The notes under the pieces are model-generated. The model searched no databases. It saw only the letters and a list, made by a program, of their open reading frames with translations, and was not told the DNA's origin. A DNA stretch of 64,000 nt from Streptomyces radicis (GTDB lineage: Bacteria > Actinomycetota > Actinomycetes > Streptomycetales > Streptomycetaceae), in NCBI RefSeq assembly GCF_003626575.1, contig NZ_RBDY01000027.1:1-64000 (forward strand). Reading direction: 5' to 3'. Positions 54,055 through 62,849 of this stretch are shown here, in pieces (the stretch's first letter is position 1; every line of letters starts with the position of its first letter). A program made the position numbers and the translations under genes.

Positions 54055-55425
54055 CTTCCTCTCCCGCCTAAGGGCGGGGGGTTCCAGCGGTCGCCCGCTG
54101 GGGTTCCTGTTTCATCGACGACTGCCCTGTCCGGGAGGACTCCCGTTGAGGTCTTACACCGTCTCCACAGGCTGCTGCCGCCAGCCCGGCGGCCAGGATG
54201 GTGCGTGCCGCGTTCACGTCACGGTCGTGCACCGCGCCGCACTCGCACGTCCACGTCCGGACGTTCAGCGGCAGTTTCCCGCGGACCGTGCCGCAGGCCC
54301 CGCACAGCCTGGAGCTGGGGAACCATCGGTCGATCACCACGAGGTCGCGCCCGTACCAGGCGCACTTGTACTCCAGCATGGAGCGGAGTTCCGTCCAGGC
54401 CGCGTCCGAGATGGCGCGCGCGAGACGCCCGTTCTTGAGCAGGTTGCGGACGGCGAGGTCCTCGATCACGACCGTTTGGTTCTCACGGACGAGCCGAGTG
54501 GTGAGTTTGTGGAGGAAGTCTCTGCGCCGGTCGGCGATCCGGGCGTGGACCCGGGCGACCTTACGGCGGGCCTTCTCGCGGTTGTTCGAGCCCTTCCGCT
54601 TGCGGGACAGCTCCCGCTGCGCGCGGGCCAGGCGCGTACGGTCACGCCGCTCGTGCCGGGGGTTGGTGATCTTCTCGCCGGTGGACAGGGTCACCAGGGA
54701 CGTGATGCCCGCGTCGACACCGACCGCCGCGCCCGTGGCGGGGGCCTCGGTGACGGTGTCCTCGCACAGCAGGGACACGAACCAGCGGCCCGCCGCGTCA
54801 CGGGAGACGGTCACGGTGGACGGCTCCGCCCCCTGAGGCAGGGGACGCGACCAGCGGATGTCCAGGGGCCCGGACATCTTCGCCAGCGTCAACTCCCCCT
54901 CACGCCACGTGAACGCGCTGCGGGTGTACTCGGCCGACGCCCTCGACCTCTTCCGCGACTTGTAGCGGGGGTATTGGGCCCGCTTGGCGAAGAAGCTGGT
55001 GAAGGCCGTCTGGAGATGTCTCAGGGCCTGCTGGAGCGGGACGCAGGACACCTCGCCCAGGAAGGCGAGCTCCCCGGTCTTCTTCCATTCCGTCAGCGCG
55101 GCGGACGACTGCGCGTAGGAGACCCGGCGCTGCTCGCCGTACCAGGCGCGCGTGCGTTCCTCCAGCGCCTTGTTGTACACGAGACGGACGCAGCCGAACG
55201 TGCGCGACAGCTCAGCCGCCTGCTCGCTCGTGGGGTAGAAGCGGTACCTGAACGCCCGCTTGACCTGCCGCCTCACGCCTCACACCCTATCAACTCCCCT
55301 GTGACCCAAGGGTGTCGACCGGTGGCCGTAGACGCCGAATCGCCCCGACGGCGATTCGCCTTTCCCCGCCCTGCTCCGCAGGAGCTTCGTTTCCTCCCCG
55401 GCCTGAAGGCCGGAGTATCCACGAA
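54055..55425 (-). mobile_element. IS200/IS605-type element with tnpB only
   Basis: The tnpB gene is flanked by hairpin-forming ends: CCCGCC/GGCGGG with loop TAAG (54063-54078) at the transposon right end (3' of tnpB), and CCGGCC/GGCCGG with loop TGAA (55398-55413) at the left end. No tnpA is present, so movement would need a transposase in trans. Boundaries are approximate. The element sits between the SARP stop codon and the luciferase-like gene. Confidence 0.7.
54068..55276 (-). CDS. tnpB: TnpB, RNA-guided nuclease of IS200/IS605 type
   Basis: A 402-residue protein with the OrfB/TnpB N-terminal helical part (KRAFRYRFYPTSEQAAELSRTFGCVRLVYNKALEE). The split RuvC nuclease is intact: Asp in VGVDAGITSLVTLS, Glu in VVIEDLAVRNLLKN, and Asp in CGAVHDRDVNAARTIL. 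A CxxC...CxC zinc motif is also present (SSRLCGACG, WTCECG). Length and motifs are those of active TnpB nucleases, which use an RNA made from the 3' end of the gene and the right end of the element. GTG 55276 is the start. The guide sequence would then lie to the left of about 54055, in the SARP 3' end. Confidence 0.92.
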   Translation of the reverse strand: MRRQVKRAFRYRFYPTSEQAAELSRTFGCVRLVYNKALEERTRAWYGEQRRVSYAQSSAALTEWKKTGELAFLGEVSCVPLQQALRHLQTAFTSFFAKRAQYPRYKSRKRSRASAEYTRSAFTWREGELTLAKMSGPLDIRWSRPLPQGAEPSTVTVSRDAAGRWFVSLLCEDTVTEAPATGAAVGVDAGITSLVTLSTGEKITNPRHERRDRTRLARAQRELSRKRKGSNNREKARRKVARVHARIADRRRDFLHKLTTRLVRENQTVVIEDLAVRNLLKNGRLARAISDAAWTELRSMLEYKCAWYGRDLVVIDRWFPSSRLCGACGTVRGKLPLNVRTWTCECGAVHDRDVNAARTILAAGLAAAACGDGVRPQRESSRTGQSSMKQEPQRATAGTPRP

Positions 55426-55434
55426 GGAGACCAG

Positions 55435-56379
55435 ATGACCATCGGAGTAGCGCTCCCCGCGGGGGACGTCGTCTGGCACGGGAACGCCGTCGACCAGCTC
55501 GTCGGCCAGGCCCGCCAGGCGGCCGACGCGGGCCTGACCTCGGTCTGGTTCAGCCAGCTGTTCCAGCACGACGCGATCACGCTGGCCGCGGTCGCGGGCC
55601 GCGAGGTGCCGGGGATCACCGTGGGCACCCATGTCGTCCCGCTCTACCCGCGCCACCCCCTGACGCTGGCGTCGCACGCGCAGACCGCGCAGGCGGCCAC
55701 CGGCGGGCGGTTCGTCCTCGGCGTCGGCACGGGCGTGCGTGACCTGCTCGAACCCGCCTACGGCACCCCGTATCCGCCGCCGATCCGGCATCTGCGCGAG
55801 TCGTTGACCGTGCTGCGGCAGGCGCTCAACGGCGAACGTCCGCTGCTCGAAGGGCGCACCGTCACCGCGCGGCCCCCGCTGCCCACCGCCGTCGCGGGCG
55901 GCGCGGGCGCCCCGCTGCTGGTCGCGGCGATGGGCCCGCAGGCGCTTGCCGTCACCGGCGAACTGGCCGACGGCACGCTGCCGTTCCTCGCCGGGCCCCG
56001 CACGCTGGCCGAGCGGATCGTGCCGGTGCTCACCGCGGCGGCGGCCGAGGCGGCGCGGCCCGTGCCGCGGATCGTGGCGGCGGTGCCCGCCGTGGTGACC
56101 GACGACGTCGACGTGGTGCGCCAGATCGCCGCCGTCCACCTCGGCGCCTACGCCGCCGTCCCCTCCTACCGCCAGGTGCTCGCCGCCGAGGGCGCCACCC
56201 ACCCCGTCGAGCTGGCCCTGATCGGCGACGAGCACACCGTGGCCACCGGCATCCGCCGCTACTTCGACGCGGGGGCGACGGAGGTGGTCCTGACCCAGAC
56301 GGGCCTGCGCTCACCCCGCGAACGCGAGCGCACGTGGCACATGGCGGGCCGCCTCGCCTCCCGCACGTCGGTCGGTTAG
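55435..56379 (+). CDS. Luciferase-like F420-dependent oxidoreductase
   Basis: A 314-residue LLM-class TIM-barrel protein: ADAGLTSVWFSQLFQHDAITLAAVAGRE, ITVGTHVVPLYPRHPLTLASHAQTAQAATGGRFVLGVGTG, LRESLTVLRQAL, GELADGTLPFLAGPRTL. This resembles the F420-dependent subgroup rather than FMN monooxygenases. ATG 55435 follows GAAGGAG just outside the TnpB element. It could tailor the polyketide or be unrelated. Its stop overlaps the convergent LuxR gene by 4 bases. Confidence 0.88.
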   Translation: MTIGVALPAGDVVWHGNAVDQLVGQARQAADAGLTSVWFSQLFQHDAITLAAVAGREVPGITVGTHVVPLYPRHPLTLASHAQTAQAATGGRFVLGVGTGVRDLLEPAYGTPYPPPIRHLRESLTVLRQALNGERPLLEGRTVTARPPLPTAVAGGAGAPLLVAAMGPQALAVTGELADGTLPFLAGPRTLAERIVPVLTAAAAEAARPVPRIVAAVPAVVTDDVDVVRQIAAVHLGAYAAVPSYRQVLAAEGATHPVELALIGDEHTVATGIRRYFDAGATEVVLTQTGLRSPRERERTWHMAGRLASRTSVG

Positions 56380-59315
56380 GCGGGCTCGGGCCCCGGGGAT
56401 GTCGCGAGGGTCGCGGACAGGTCGCACAGGGCGTCCCTGTTGTCCTGGAACGTCTTGGCGATCAGGCTCGCCACGTGCTTCTCCGCCGTGCGTGGCGAGA
56501 TGTGCAGGCGGCGGGCGATGTCCTTGTTGCTCGGGCGGTCGGCGAGCAGCTGGAACACCTCGTACTCGCGCACCGTCACGCCCTGGGCGCGCAGGGGGAG
56601 CGGGATGCGGTCGCTGCCGTCGCGGTGCTGGCGGACCGAGGCGCCCATCTGGCGCAGCAGCGCCCGGCAGGCGCTCGCCACGGTGGGCACGGACGCCCGC
56701 TGGAAGTAGTGCTCGGCCCGGCGCAGCCAGTCCACAGGCTCGCCCCAGCCCGCCTCGTGCGCCTCCTCGCCCAGGAGCCGCAGCCCGAGGTGGAGCGCCA
56801 ACGGGAGCGGCGCCGCGAGCTCCTGCGCCTCGCGGGCCGTCGCCAGCGCCTCGTCGGGGCGGCCCTCGCGGCCGAGGAGCGCGGCGTGCGCGAGGAGCAC
56901 GAAGTGCCGGTTCCACCGCATCCGGCCCGCCGCGGTGTCCACGACCGCCGCGTACTGGGCGCGCCCCGCCGCCCCGCCGAGCACGTCGAGGAACAGCCCG
57001 AGCCCGTGTCGCCCCGCGAGGTGGAAGACGCTCGGGCTCTTCTCCTCCAACGCCGAGAGCGCGCCCAGCTCCTGGAGCGCCCGCGCCCTGTCCTCCTCGA
57101 GTAACGAGCAGAACACCTGGGCGAGCCCCATCGCCAGCGGCTCCTCGGGCGAGCCGCTGCCGTCCCAGCGTTCGAACTCGGCCAGCTCGCGCTCCATCGC
57201 CGCGCGGTCGGCCCGGTGCGCCGCCGCCGTCGCCTTGGCCATCAGCACATAGCGGGCCACCGAGCCGAGCCGCAGCCGGGCGGCCGTGGCCAGGCACTCG
57301 TCGCTCTGCCGCGCCCCGTCGGCCTGCCGCCCGCCCAGGACGGCGTGCAGGTAGAGGATGCCGTCGGTGATGTGGACGACCGTGATCGCGCCCACCCGCT
57401 GCGCCTCGGCCCGCACGGCCTCGAGGCCCTCGGTCGAGCCGTCGGCGAGCCAGCGGTCGCCGCCGATCCGCGACATCGCGTAGATCCGGTGGATGGGGAG
57501 GTTGTGCCGCTCGGCGATGCGCAACGCCTGCCGCGAGTAGGCGGTGGCCTCGTCGAGGTCCCGCTCCCTGGCCAGGATGCCGCGCAGCTGCCACGCCTCG
57601 CAGGCCACCGCGGGCAGGCCGTGGGCCTCGGCCGCCTCGATGGCGCGGCGGGCCAACTTCTCGGCGTACTTGGTGCGTTCGGGCCCGGGGGTGTCCACGG
57701 CCAGATACGCCTCGGTCACGTCGACGGACGCCGTGTGCGACCGTTCGGCCGCGCCGCCGAGCTGTGCGCGGGCGAGCGCGATCTGGGCGTTGCCGTCGGC
57801 CCAACGGCCCGCCAGGTGCGCGGCCTTGGCGAGCCTGGTGTGCAGGGCGGCCACCCGGGGCGCGCCGAGGCCCGAGCGGACCAGCTCGCCGGGGCGCTCG
57901 GTCAGGCTGAAGGCGCGCTCGAAGTCACCGGCCTCGGCGAGCGCGGGGATCAGGTGCTCCAACGCCTCGGCGCGCGCCGTCAGGTCGGACCCCGAGGCGA
58001 GCAGCCGCTCCGCGCGGTCGAGCAGGGTGATGGCCGAGCCCACGGCGCCGCCGGTCAGCGCCCTGCGGCCCGCGGCCGCGAACAGCCGCCCTGCCCTGGC
58101 GTCGTCGCCCGCGGCGGCGCGCAGCTCGGCGGCCAGCGGGCACCAGGACCCAGGCAGCTCGGGGTGCAGCGCCTCGATCGCGTCGGCCGCCTGCTCGGAG
58201 AGCGCGGCCCGGCTCGCGGGCGTGAGCTGCGCGAGCATCGACTCGACGGTGAGCGGGTGCCGGAACGCGTACCAGTCGGGGGCGGGTTCGTCGGGGACGA
58301 CCAGCTGGGCGGCGACCCCGGCGTGCAGGTGGCTGAGCAGGCTGTGGTCGTCGATGCCGGTCATCCGCTGGAGGACCGAGAGGGAGAAACGCCGCCCCAG
58401 CACGGAGGCCGCGGACAGCAGCCGCAGCCCCTGGGGCCCGAGCCGGTCGATGCGCCGCACCGTGCCCCACAGCAGGGCGCTCGACACGTCGCTGCGCAGG
58501 TCGCCGTCGGCCCGCCAGCCGCTCTCCGACCGCACGAGCGACCCGTTGCCGATCATGCCCTGGAGCAACTCCTCGACGAGGAAGGGGTTTCCGACGCTGT
58601 CGTTCCACAGGCGTTCGAGCGCCTCGTCGGGCACCTCGTCGGCGGGGACCCGCAGGCAGTCGCCCACCATGCGCGCGACGTCGTCGCGGCTGAGCAGCGG
58701 GAGCCTGAGCAGGGTGCTGGCCCGGCGCCGCGCGGTGGCGCGCGCGAGGTCCATCGCCGGGCACTCCTCGGCCCTGACGGTGCCGAGCAGCATCACGGGC
58801 AGGCCGTCCACGTTGTCGATGAGGTACTCGAGCACGGCGAGCGTCTCGGTGTCGGCGTCGTGCAGGTCCTCCATGACGAGGAGGTTCGCGCGGTCCCTGC
58901 CGAGGGCGGTCAGCAGGCGCAGCAGCGCCTCGCCGAGGACCACCATGGAGCTGCCCTCGCGGTGGCCCTCGGCGAGGTCGGGGATGAGGCGGCCGAGCAC
59001 GGGCCGGTAGGGCCCGAGGTGGGGGTCGGCCAGCACGTCGGCGACGTCGCCGCCGCGGAAGAGGGGCATCAACGCCTCGCTCAGCGGGCGCAGCGGCACC
59101 ACGGGACCGATGGTGCCGCTGCGGCCTCGCAGGACGCGCATCCGCTGGTCGACGGCGATCCCCGCGGCCTCGGCCGCGAGCCTCGACTTGCCGATGCCGC
59201 CCTCGCCCACCAGGAAGACGGCGCTGCCGCGTCCCCGCCGGGTCTCGCTCAACAGGCCGCTGAGTCGCGCGACTTCGCCGTCACGACCGATGACGCGGGC
59301 GACATGGACAGGCAT
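56376..59315 (-). CDS. Large LuxR-family (LAL) ATP-binding regulator
   Basis: A 979-residue protein: N-terminal AAA/STAND ATPase with Walker A at residues 37-44 (GEGGIGKS) and Walker B-like LLVMEDLHDAD. A long helical TPR-like middle follows, then a C-terminal LuxR helix-turn-helix (VTVREYEVFQLLADRPSNKDIARRLHISPRTAEKHVASLI). LAL proteins are pathway-specific activators in many macrolide clusters. It reads toward the luciferase-like gene, with the lanthipeptide locus upstream on the same strand, so it may control either cluster. The 61 bases before the precursor gene hold no recognised feature. Confidence 0.9.
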   Translation of the reverse strand: MPVHVARVIGRDGEVARLSGLLSETRRGRGSAVFLVGEGGIGKSRLAAEAAGIAVDQRMRVLRGRSGTIGPVVPLRPLSEALMPLFRGGDVADVLADPHLGPYRPVLGRLIPDLAEGHREGSSMVVLGEALLRLLTALGRDRANLLVMEDLHDADTETLAVLEYLIDNVDGLPVMLLGTVRAEECPAMDLARATARRRASTLLRLPLLSRDDVARMVGDCLRVPADEVPDEALERLWNDSVGNPFLVEELLQGMIGNGSLVRSESGWRADGDLRSDVSSALLWGTVRRIDRLGPQGLRLLSAASVLGRRFSLSVLQRMTGIDDHSLLSHLHAGVAAQLVVPDEPAPDWYAFRHPLTVESMLAQLTPASRAALSEQAADAIEALHPELPGSWCPLAAELRAAAGDDARAGRLFAAAGRRALTGGAVGSAITLLDRAERLLASGSDLTARAEALEHLIPALAEAGDFERAFSLTERPGELVRSGLGAPRVAALHTRLAKAAHLAGRWADGNAQIALARAQLGGAAERSHTASVDVTEAYLAVDTPGPERTKYAEKLARRAIEAAEAHGLPAVACEAWQLRGILARERDLDEATAYSRQALRIAERHNLPIHRIYAMSRIGGDRWLADGSTEGLEAVRAEAQRVGAITVVHITDGILYLHAVLGGRQADGARQSDECLATAARLRLGSVARYVLMAKATAAAHRADRAAMERELAEFERWDGSGSPEEPLAMGLAQVFCSLLEEDRARALQELGALSALEEKSPSVFHLAGRHGLGLFLDVLGGAAGRAQYAAVVDTAAGRMRWNRHFVLLAHAALLGREGRPDEALATAREAQELAAPLPLALHLGLRLLGEEAHEAGWGEPVDWLRRAEHYFQRASVPTVASACRALLRQMGASVRQHRDGSDRIPLPLRAQGVTVREYEVFQLLADRPSNKDIARRLHISPRTAEKHVASLIAKTFQDNRDALCDLSATLATSPGPEPA

Positions 59316-59376
59316 GGTGCTGGATCGTAGCGCCTGACCATGACAGGAACACGAAGCTTCGCGACCGCCGCGGCCT

Positions 59377-59616
59377 TCAGATGATGGACACGGACGTGTC
59401 GCCGCCGCCGATGCTGCCGAGGCCCGCGATGATGCCGCTGCCCAACGTCAGCCCGGCGAGGACGCGCACGCCCGCGCCGAGGCGGTTGCGGCCCGAGAGC
59501 TTGATCCGGCCCGCGGGGTCGGCGTTCTCCGCCTGTTCGGCGGCGTCGGTGGCGTCGGTGGCGGCGGTGGTGTCGGCGTCGGGCATGGTGGTCTCGTTCG
59601 ACTCCGGCTGCGTCAT
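59377..59616 (-). CDS. Putative lanthipeptide-like precursor peptide, cysteine-free
   Basis: Seventy-nine residues. The acidic Ala/Thr/Asp/Glu-rich first 35 look like a leader. A basic hinge (GRIKLSGRNRLGAG) leads to a hydrophobic Gly-rich C-terminal region (LAGLTLGSGIIAGLGSIGGG) ending DTSVSII. There is no cysteine, so a LanM could dehydrate Ser 60, Ser 68, Thr 74, Ser 75 or Ser 77 but could not form a lanthionine within this peptide. ATG 59616 overlaps the LanM stop (ATGA), so it is translated with the enzyme, placed after rather than before it. It could instead be a membrane peptide or accessory; the substrate role is inferred from position. Confidence 0.7.
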   Translation of the reverse strand: MTQPESNETTMPDADTTAATDATDAAEQAENADPAGRIKLSGRNRLGAGVRVLAGLTLGSGIIAGLGSIGGGDTSVSII

Positions 59617-62600
59617 GAGGACTTCCATTTCTGCGAGGAGGTGGGGCGGACGGGACGTGAGTGGGGGGTGGGGGAGCGGTGCGGCCCCGGCTCCAGGAGC
59701 AGCACCGAGGGAACGGTGCCGGGGAACCCGAGCCGCAGCAGGGAGTAGCCGATGCCCGACAGGCCGGTGAGCAGCCCGGGGGAGGGCAGGTGGCCCGGCG
59801 TTCCGCAGCGGTGGCCGTGTCGGCCGAGCGAGCCGAGCACGGCGGCGGCGCGCCTGGTGTACCCCGCGGCCGCGGGCTCGTGGCCCGCGGTGGCGAGCAC
59901 GGCGAGCGTCTCGAGGGTGCCGAGTTCGCCGTGGCAGGGGCTGAGGTCGGCCCGTGGGGGCCGTTGTGCGACGAGGTCGGTGAGGGGGCGCGTGTGCCGT
60001 TCGGCCTCGGGCCCTTCCGCCGCGCCGCCGTCGGCGGCGGCCAGGAGCACTCCGGCGGCGCCCTCGCACCAGCCGGTGGCGGGCTCGTGGGCCGCGGTGC
60101 GCGCGAGCGCCGCGTCGAGCAGTGCCGACCCGGCCGCCCTGGCCGCGGGGTCGGGCGCGTGGCGCGCCAAGGCCCAGCCGACCCCGGCGTCGCCGTGCGC
60201 GAACCCCGGTCCTTCCAGGGCCTGTTCGGGCCCGGCGGCGGAACGGGTCAGGCGCGTGGCGAGGTCGGCGGCCAGCGCGGCGGCGCCCGGCAGGCCGTGC
60301 TCCGCGTGCACGGCACCGGCCGCGGCCAGCGCCCCCGCGAGCCCCGCGGTCACGCCGCGCGGCGCGTCGGGGGCGGTCGCGGCGAGCGTGAGCGCCTCGA
60401 CGGCCGAGGGCAGCGCGCCGCGCGGGTCGTCGCCGAGCAGCGTGGCAAGGCGGGCCGTCGCGTAGCAGATGCCGCCGAGGCCGTGGAAGGCGCCGGGGCC
60501 GACGGCGCGGCCCCACTCGGGCTCGGCGGCCAGGGAGGCGATCAGCCCTGGCAGCGCGGTGAGCGCCTTGGCGGCGAGGTCGGTGTAACGGCTCGCCCCG
60601 GTCAACCGGCCGAGCTGGGCCAGGAACAGGGCCACGCCGCAGTAGCCCTGGCCGAGCCCCGCGCCCATCGGCAGCACGGTCCAGTGGAGGTCGTTGACGA
60701 GCTCGAGGCCGAGCCAGTTGGCGCGGTCGGGGCCGTGGACGGCGCGGCCCACGATCTCGTCGGCGATGCCGCAGGCCGCGGCGAGGAACCGCTCGGGCTC
60801 GGGCGCGACGGCGGGGGCCCGGGGCAGGGCGGCGGCGGCCCCGCGGTGGGGCGGGCCCGCCCCACCGCGCCCGGTGGCCAGCGTCGCGGAGATGATCCAC
60901 TCCTGGCCGTGCCGGTCCACCTCGCCCATCGCGGCGATCTTCCTGCGCACCGCGGCGAGGCTGGGCTCGGCGAGCAGCCCGGGCAGGCGTGCGCCGTCCG
61001 AGGTCGTGACGTCCCTGCCCGAGGGGCGGTGGAAGAAGATCGGGATGTCGCCCGCCCACAGGTCGAGGATCTCCGCCTCGATGAGCGCCTGCCTGACCGG
61101 ATCGCCCGCCGAGTCCGTCCACAGCACCGAGAACACCGCGTCCCTGGCGAGGGCGTCGCGCAGCACCTCGGGGTGGGTGGACTCGTCGAGCAGCGTGGCG
61201 TACAGCCGGGAGGCGCGCGCGATCAGGCGCCCCGGCTCGTCGTCCCCGCCGGTCAACAGGCCCCCGGGACCGATCAGTTCGTCGCGATGGGCGACGACCG
61301 CGTCGTACGCGGCGCGGAAGCCGGTGAGCAGGGCGGCCTCGAAGTCGGCGGGCGAGGCGGTCTCGCCGTCGGGCAGCGGGCGGTTCTGGCTGCCGAGGAA
61401 CGGGACGCCGCCGCGCACCAGGCGCATCCGGTCGGTGCCCGCGCCGTCCCAGGTGACGCCCTCGCGCGTGCCGCCCGGGCGCCCGCCGACCGCGGAGATG
61501 TCCAACGCGCCGTGCTCGCCGATCAGTAACTGCGGCAGGACGCACGTGCGGTGGACCGAGTCGGCCAGGGCCTCGGCCGCGGGGTCGGGCCCGGTGATGG
61601 CGGCCTCGGGGATCGTCGGGTGCAGCAGCGTCTCGGCGTCGACGGGGACGGGCTGGTCGCCGCACGCGATGAGGTTCTCGAAGTGCAGGTCGGTGGCGTC
61701 CACGGCGTGCAGGAGCGCCATCAGCCCGCCCTGTCTGCGGTGGAAGCGCGCGACCTCGGCCGTCGTGCGGCACGGGCGGTGCTCGATGAACTCGAGCCAG
61801 CCGTACCCGTCGCCCGCGACCGAGAGCGGGGTGCGGGCGCCGAGCCCCGGCACCTTGTCGTCGAGCCAGGCCGTCAGCCGTTCGAGCAGCCGGTGCTGGC
61901 CGAGCGAGCGCGGCTTGGCGAGCACCGCGGCGCCGTCGGCGAACCGCAGCACCGCCGCGGACCTGCCGCGCTGGTGCGGGTCGCCGCGGCCGTGCTCGAC
62001 GGTCGTGAGCGCGCCGGGGTCGCGCCCGCCGAGCAGCTCGGCGACGATCGCGGCGCGGTCGGCGGTGAACCGGGTCAGCAGCTCGGCCGTGGCCGCGACG
62101 GCGCCGAGGCACGTCTGCGCGAGCAGCCGGGCGAGCACGGGGTAGCGGGCGAACAGGGTGGTCAGGCCGCGCCGGGTCCCGAGCCGCGCCACGAAGTCGT
62201 CGAACCGCTCGCGCGGCCCCTCGCCGCTCAGCCGCCCCGCGGCGCGTGACCTGTCGAGCTCGAGGACCAGCGTGCGCGCGGCCTGTTCGGCGAGCCGGAC
62301 GGCCAGCCACGCGCCGGTCTCGGCGCACACCGCGGCCAAGTCCACGGCGGAGGGCGGCAGATGGGCGGCGCGGTCGGCCAGGTCGCGCTCGGCCGCGTCG
62401 CTCAGCGGGCGTAGCACCGGCGCGAACACCCGTGCGTCATCGGGCCGTTCGGCGGGCTGGAACCGTTCGGGACTCTCGGTCCTTTCGTGTCGTTCGAACT
62501 GCTCGGGTGCGAGGGCGCGTTCGACGAACGCCGCCCACGGTGGGCGGGGCGCGCGCCCGCCGAGGCGTTCGGGCGGCTCGGCGCGCAGCGCCGCGACGGT

Positions 62601-62804
62601 GGCATCGGCGAGCCCGAGGCGGGCGAGGCGGGCGGCGAACCCGCCGCTGCTCAGGGCCGCCAGGTCATCGTGCCCGGCGGGCGCGACGACCCCGGGCGGC
62701 GGGTCGGGCGCGGCCAGGCGCTCCCCCAGGGTGAGCCCGGGGGCCCACCACCAGGGGGCCAGGGCCGCGTCCTGCGGCCGGTCGGGGACGGCGAGTCGGG
62801 TCAC
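59613..62804 (-). CDS. Class II lanthipeptide synthetase (LanM)
   Basis: A 1,063-residue bifunctional enzyme that phosphorylates and eliminates Ser/Thr and then cyclises. The N-terminal dehydratase is present with its lipid-kinase-like motif (HAVDATDLHFENLIACGDQPVPVDAETLLHP), plus the FADGAAVLAKPRSL and YGWLEFIEH blocks. The C-terminal LanC-like cyclase retains all three zinc ligands: Cys in TGWCEGAAG and Cys-His in LSPCHGELG. It starts at GTG 62804. It overlaps the downstream cysteine-free peptide by 4 bases. No LanT transporter or protease is visible beside it, although a tricorn-like protease and a phosphopantetheinyl transferase are upstream. Confidence 0.92.
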   Translation of the reverse strand: MTRLAVPDRPQDAALAPWWWAPGLTLGERLAAPDPPPGVVAPAGHDDLAALSSGGFAARLARLGLADATVAALRAEPPERLGGRAPRPPWAAFVERALAPEQFERHERTESPERFQPAERPDDARVFAPVLRPLSDAAERDLADRAAHLPPSAVDLAAVCAETGAWLAVRLAEQAARTLVLELDRSRAAGRLSGEGPRERFDDFVARLGTRRGLTTLFARYPVLARLLAQTCLGAVAATAELLTRFTADRAAIVAELLGGRDPGALTTVEHGRGDPHQRGRSAAVLRFADGAAVLAKPRSLGQHRLLERLTAWLDDKVPGLGARTPLSVAGDGYGWLEFIEHRPCRTTAEVARFHRRQGGLMALLHAVDATDLHFENLIACGDQPVPVDAETLLHPTIPEAAITGPDPAAEALADSVHRTCVLPQLLIGEHGALDISAVGGRPGGTREGVTWDGAGTDRMRLVRGGVPFLGSQNRPLPDGETASPADFEAALLTGFRAAYDAVVAHRDELIGPGGLLTGGDDEPGRLIARASRLYATLLDESTHPEVLRDALARDAVFSVLWTDSAGDPVRQALIEAEILDLWAGDIPIFFHRPSGRDVTTSDGARLPGLLAEPSLAAVRRKIAAMGEVDRHGQEWIISATLATGRGGAGPPHRGAAAALPRAPAVAPEPERFLAAACGIADEIVGRAVHGPDRANWLGLELVNDLHWTVLPMGAGLGQGYCGVALFLAQLGRLTGASRYTDLAAKALTALPGLIASLAAEPEWGRAVGPGAFHGLGGICYATARLATLLGDDPRGALPSAVEALTLAATAPDAPRGVTAGLAGALAAAGAVHAEHGLPGAAALAADLATRLTRSAAGPEQALEGPGFAHGDAGVGWALARHAPDPAARAAGSALLDAALARTAAHEPATGWCEGAAGVLLAAADGGAAEGPEAERHTRPLTDLVAQRPPRADLSPCHGELGTLETLAVLATAGHEPAAAGYTRRAAAVLGSLGRHGHRCGTPGHLPSPGLLTGLSGIGYSLLRLGFPGTVPSVLLLEPGPHRSPTPHSRPVRPTSSQKWKSS

Positions 62805-62849
62805 GCGGAAAAGCCTGGCAGAGGCGGGGCTTTCGGGGATGGGTAACCA

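Noticed and set aside
58190..58210. Additional palindrome copies such as GGAGAGCGCG at 58195 and 1465
   Set aside because: They share only the left half and do not form the GCTCTCC arm, so they are chance matches in GC-rich coding DNA.
59377..62804. Lanthipeptide locus as part of the polyketide assembly line (lipolanthine-like hybrid)
   Set aside because: A TnpB element, a luciferase-like gene and a LAL regulator lie between, and the synthetase is LanM rather than the LanKC type known from lipolanthines. Neighbourhood alone is not enough.
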